A stretch of 64,000 nucleotides of DNA. Origin: Candidula unifasciata (Eukaryota > Mollusca > Gastropoda > Stylommatophora > Geomitridae). A program made the translations under genes and the position numbers. The notes under the pieces were generated by a model, which ran no database searches, was not told the DNA's origin, and saw only the letters and a list, made by a program, of their open reading frames with translations. Shown here one piece after another: positions 61,032 through 64,000 of this stretch. Positions within the stretch are counted from its first letter, which is position 1; each line of letters starts with the position of its first letter. The stretch spans positions 7,121 through 71,120 of the forward strand of contig CAJHNH020001125.1 in assembly GCA_905116865.2 (NCBI GenBank), written 5' to 3'.

Positions 61032-61439
61032 AAAAGCAGAGGAAGAAGATTTGGTCGTGTTCTTAGTACACTTGTTTCCATAGCGACGACACACGCCATG
61101 TGGAGGTGAAAGGTTCGATTCCCGGAACGATAGCTATAGCCTTCAATTTTTATGTTGTCTCGTGTGTCCTTCTATCTTTCTACCACTTTCTCTAAGTTCT
61201 GATTAATACATTATCTGTTTGCTTATTATAAACTTTAACAATAGTTCGTAGTTTACTTTTACATTCCAATCTTACAAATATAATTTTATTCCGAAATCAT
61301 CGGTGGATTCCAGTTCAGCACTTGTAATCTCTCATCACATATGTCTTTAGGATTCTTTTGGACATCCCCGTGTCTTCAGTCCATTTGGTTTCTGTTATGT
61401 ATCTGGTGATTTTTGCTTGCTTTCTCTTTAGGATGTATC
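61032..61439. other. No gene seen
   Basis: A short tRNA-like head may lie at 61055-61130 (gaggtgaaaggttcgattcc), without a recognisable SINE body. Confidence 0.35.
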
Positions 61440-61598
61440 CAATTTAATCTACCCAAAGTATTTCAGAATCCTCGCCAATGCTACAGAGCCTGTGCACTGT
61501 GCTAAGCTTCTTCGGGTTCAGACGAGTTTTTAAAAAAAGAACGAAGCACTTATGGGTTACTACCCGTGTGCCATGATGTTGATCCGCTGTTCTAGGAT
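61440..61598 (+). mobile_element. SINE family 5, 3' part
   Basis: It contains ctacccaaagtatttcagaa, gagcctgtgcactgtgctaa and ccatgatgttgatccgctgt. The head is missing. Confidence 0.75.
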
Positions 61599-62205
61599 GT
61601 GTCCAGCATATTGTTATTATCTATTGATACCGACCTTTTCCAGACTTTCTCCTTGCTTCTTCTCCCCCCCCCCCCCCCCCTGAATTCGCACAGTTTAATG
61701 TTCATCAACATCATCAGGTGTGTCTCGTTATTCTTCTTCTGATTCATATTCTTCACTTCCTCTTTGACCTTCGGGTTTCGAGGGAGATACAAGGGTCTGC
61801 CTTTTGCTTTACTGGCTGTCTCGACTGCAGACACATCGTGCTGTTGTAGAGTTTGTGTACTGCTATCTTTTTATCTTGCTCTTTGTTTACATCGTGCATT
61901 ACGTTTCTCTTGCTGTGTATGCCCTTTATGGTATGGCATCACAAGCACTAATTTTTTAATTATTAGGACCTTTTTTATTATGACATCGTTTTCCTAATTA
62001 TATATATATATGCACACACACTTTTATTTATCTAGTGGTTGTTTTTTGTTGCTTTTTTTTTTTTTTTTGACGGCAAAATTGGAAGAAATGCTCTGTGTAA
62101 TGGTTGTTTATGTGCTCAGTTATAATTTTTCTGCATGCGCTTACTGCATTAGGGAAACCAAACTAAATATTCATGTAATCACAGCCCAAATTATATTATA
62201 ATTAT
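61599..62205. other. No gene; C and T runs
   Basis: Poly-C lies at about 61664-61680 and poly-T at about 62055-62069. No supported gene. Confidence 0.4.
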
Positions 62206-62630
62206 TATTAGATAGTTAGATTATTATTGTCAAATATTACCCTAATATTTCATTATTATCATTACATCGCTATATTATTATTACATTGATATATTATTAT
62301 TACAGTGATATATTAATATTACATCGCTAATTATTATTATTGCTATATTATTATTACGACTCTACATTATTATTATTACATCGCTATATTATTATTATTA
62401 CATAGCTATAGGATTTTTTTTACTTAGCTATATTTTGTTTTACATTTATATATTATTACATTGCTGTATTATTATTGCATGGCTATATTATTATGACATT
62501 TATATATTTTTATGACATCCCATAGAATTATTAACTCAGATAGCCATATTATTCTTATCAACCCCTCTATATTATTATTATCATTACATCTCTAATTTAT
62601 TATTATTAAATCGCTATATATAGTAACCAC
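62206..62630. repeat. AT-rich degenerate tandem repeat
   Basis: Variants of attacatcgctatattattatt recur with irregular spacing of about 20-30 bases. Confidence 0.75.
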
Positions 62631-62756
62631 CATTCCAAGGGACATCAATCATCATGTCACCCAAAGCTGAAAGATCGCTAAACAGCTTGGAACTAGTCAA
62701 TGACAGAATCATAACAGCCCGTTACCAAACCAGATGTTTTAAGAAGACGCAAACTT

Positions 62757-63170
62757 GACCATCACAGACAAAATGAGACATGATACCATCACAGACAAAA
62801 TGAGACATAATACTATCACAAACAATATAAGTCATGATACCATCACAGACAAAATGAGACATGATACTATCACAAACAATATAAGTCATGATACCATCAC
62901 AGATAACATAAGACGTGATATCATCACAGACAAAATGAGACATGATACCATCACAGACAATATGAGACATGATACCATCACAGACAAAATGAGACATGAT
63001 ACCATCACAGACAAAATGAGACATGATATCATCACAGACAATATGAAACATGATACCATCACAGATAACTTGAGACATGATATCATCACAGACAAAATGA
63101 GACATGATACCATCGCAGACAAAATGAGACATGATACCATCACAGACAAAATGAGACATGATTCCATCTG
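62757..63170. repeat. 27-bp minisatellite open on both strands
   Basis: About fifteen units of 27 bp, core atcacagacaaaatgagaca then tgatacc, with variants such as acaatataagtc. Because 27 is a multiple of three and the unit lacks stops in several frames, there is a 138-codon frame on plus (ITDKMRHDT repeats) and 112- and 179-codon frames on minus. No start, splice or signal evidence favours translation. Confidence 0.95.
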
Positions 63171-63312
63171 ACAGACTGCGGTAACAACGATATGCACTAA
63201 ATTCATTGAGAAACAGAAGATCAAATACTTTGGTTGGTCTCGTTACGACACGGAATGACAACAGCCATCAATCAATGGATCGCAAACTGTTAATAATGCA
63301 TAAGATAAAAAG

Positions 63313-64000
63313 ATATACTGTAGAACCTCGCTTAACGAGCACCTCTTATAACGAGTAACTCGCATAACGAGCAAAGCAAATTGTAAAAAAATGACTCGCT
63401 TAACGAGCGATGTTTCGCATAACGAGTGGCGAGGAGAGGGGAAGTCCCGAATTGTGCGCATGTTACATCATTCTATGTTTAGCACTCGTTCTAGTAGAAT
63501 CGTAGTGTCGTTTGTGATCACACATTTTCTCAAACTGTGTGTTATATTGTAATGTATGTACATGAATCCTCCAGGACTACAAGATAACCTCTCTGAAGAA
63601 TTTAAGTTCATCAAGATCCAGTTTCTGCCTCCCAACACCACTCCGTTACTCAAGCCTATGGACCAGCAAGTTATTTCTAACTTTAAGAAGCTCTACACTA
63701 AAGCACTCTTTGAGCATTGTTTTCAGGTGACTGGACTAAAGGAACCAACCTTACTCCCAAAGAGTTTTGGAAAAATCACTTCCACATCGTTGCCTGCCTC
63801 AAGATGATCGACAAGGCGGGGCAAGGGGTTACCAAGAGAACCCTAACTTCTGCTTGGAAGAAGCTTTGGCCGGAGAGCGTTGTCGATCTGTGACTTTGAG
63901 GGGTTCGAGACAGTACCTGCGGAACCTGTAGTCAACGAGATTGCGTCTTTGGCCACTATCATAGGATTGTAGGTGGATAACAGTGATATCGAAGAGCTTG
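63313..64000 (+). mobile_element. Tigger/pogo-type DNA transposon, 3'-truncated by the window, inactive
   Basis: The left end tactgtagaacctcgcttaa and the iterated taacgag motifs (63333-63428) are typical of Tigger-type terminal repeats; a TA precedes the end. The region 63556-63800 encodes the C-terminal part of the DDE transposase (FLPPNTTPLLKPMDQQVISN, FKKLYTKALFEHCFQVTGL). After a frameshift near 63745 it continues as FWKNHFHIVACLKMIDKAG and TKRTLTSAWKKLWPESVVD, then after stops VNEIASLATIIGL. Most of the transposase N-terminus and the first catalytic residues are missing between the terminus and 63556, so it is an internally deleted, frameshifted copy. Confidence 0.8.

Overview
The window is eukaryotic, AT-rich, intron-dominated DNA with very few coding exons. 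The best guess for the source is a mollusc, probably a gastropod. Two exons encode insulin A-chains with a CC-x4-C-x8-C pattern and a basic tail ending in an extra cysteine, a layout I associate with molluscan insulin-related peptides. Most of the remaining sequence is retroelement debris, tRNA-headed SINEs, minisatellites and long microsatellites. Most long open frames in the window are artefacts of 3n tandem repeats. No prokaryotic, organellar or viral gene was recognised.

Coding content. (1) Four terminal exons belong to an insulin-like peptide (ILP) family: 129-301 (+), 4897-5051 (+), 13003-13199 (+) and 45201-45400 (-). All start after a good 3' splice site in phase 1 inside the C-peptide, as in insulin genes generally. 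Two (13003 and 45201) are canonical A-chain exons. The other two (129 and 4897) keep the C-S-W-x-x-(F/Y)-G-x-x-C half of the A chain but have lost the adjacent Cys-Cys pair and the terminal cysteine. (2) Two exons at 25673-25819 and 28751-28918 (+) join in phase 0 into a 103-residue protein with a signal peptide and eight cysteines in the predicted mature part. I cannot name it. (3) A signal-peptide exon candidate lies at 56233-56352 (-), and a 143-nt internal exon candidate at 39896-40038 (-). No convincing insulin B-chain exon was found.

Layout. 0-5 kb: two divergent ILP exons, an old LINE, (AT)/(AC)/(AG) arrays and a near-perfect 464-bp palindrome. 5-13 kb: LINE and SINE fragments, including a LINE with RT and a C-terminal zinc finger. 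13-14.4 kb: a canonical ILP exon followed at once by a 39-bp minisatellite with a 351-bp higher-order repeat. 15-25 kb: SINE and LINE scraps and a 54-bp minisatellite. 25.6-29 kb: the Cys-rich gene. 32-34.2 kb: a dense zone of trinucleotide arrays, (AGT)n, (TTC)n, (TAC)n and (TAA)n. 34-44 kb: LINE RNase H and RT fragments, a long inverted-repeat element and the isolated internal exon. 45.2 kb: a canonical ILP exon on the minus strand. 46-63 kb: SINEs, LINE tails, a 55-bp minisatellite abutting the signal-peptide exon, a palindromic MITE-like element, a LINE RT region and a 27-bp minisatellite. 63.3-64 kb: a decayed Tigger/pogo transposon running off the end.

The plausible biology is a locally expanded insulin-like family in a repeat-rich region. 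SINE families are numbered 1-6 here only for cross-reference.
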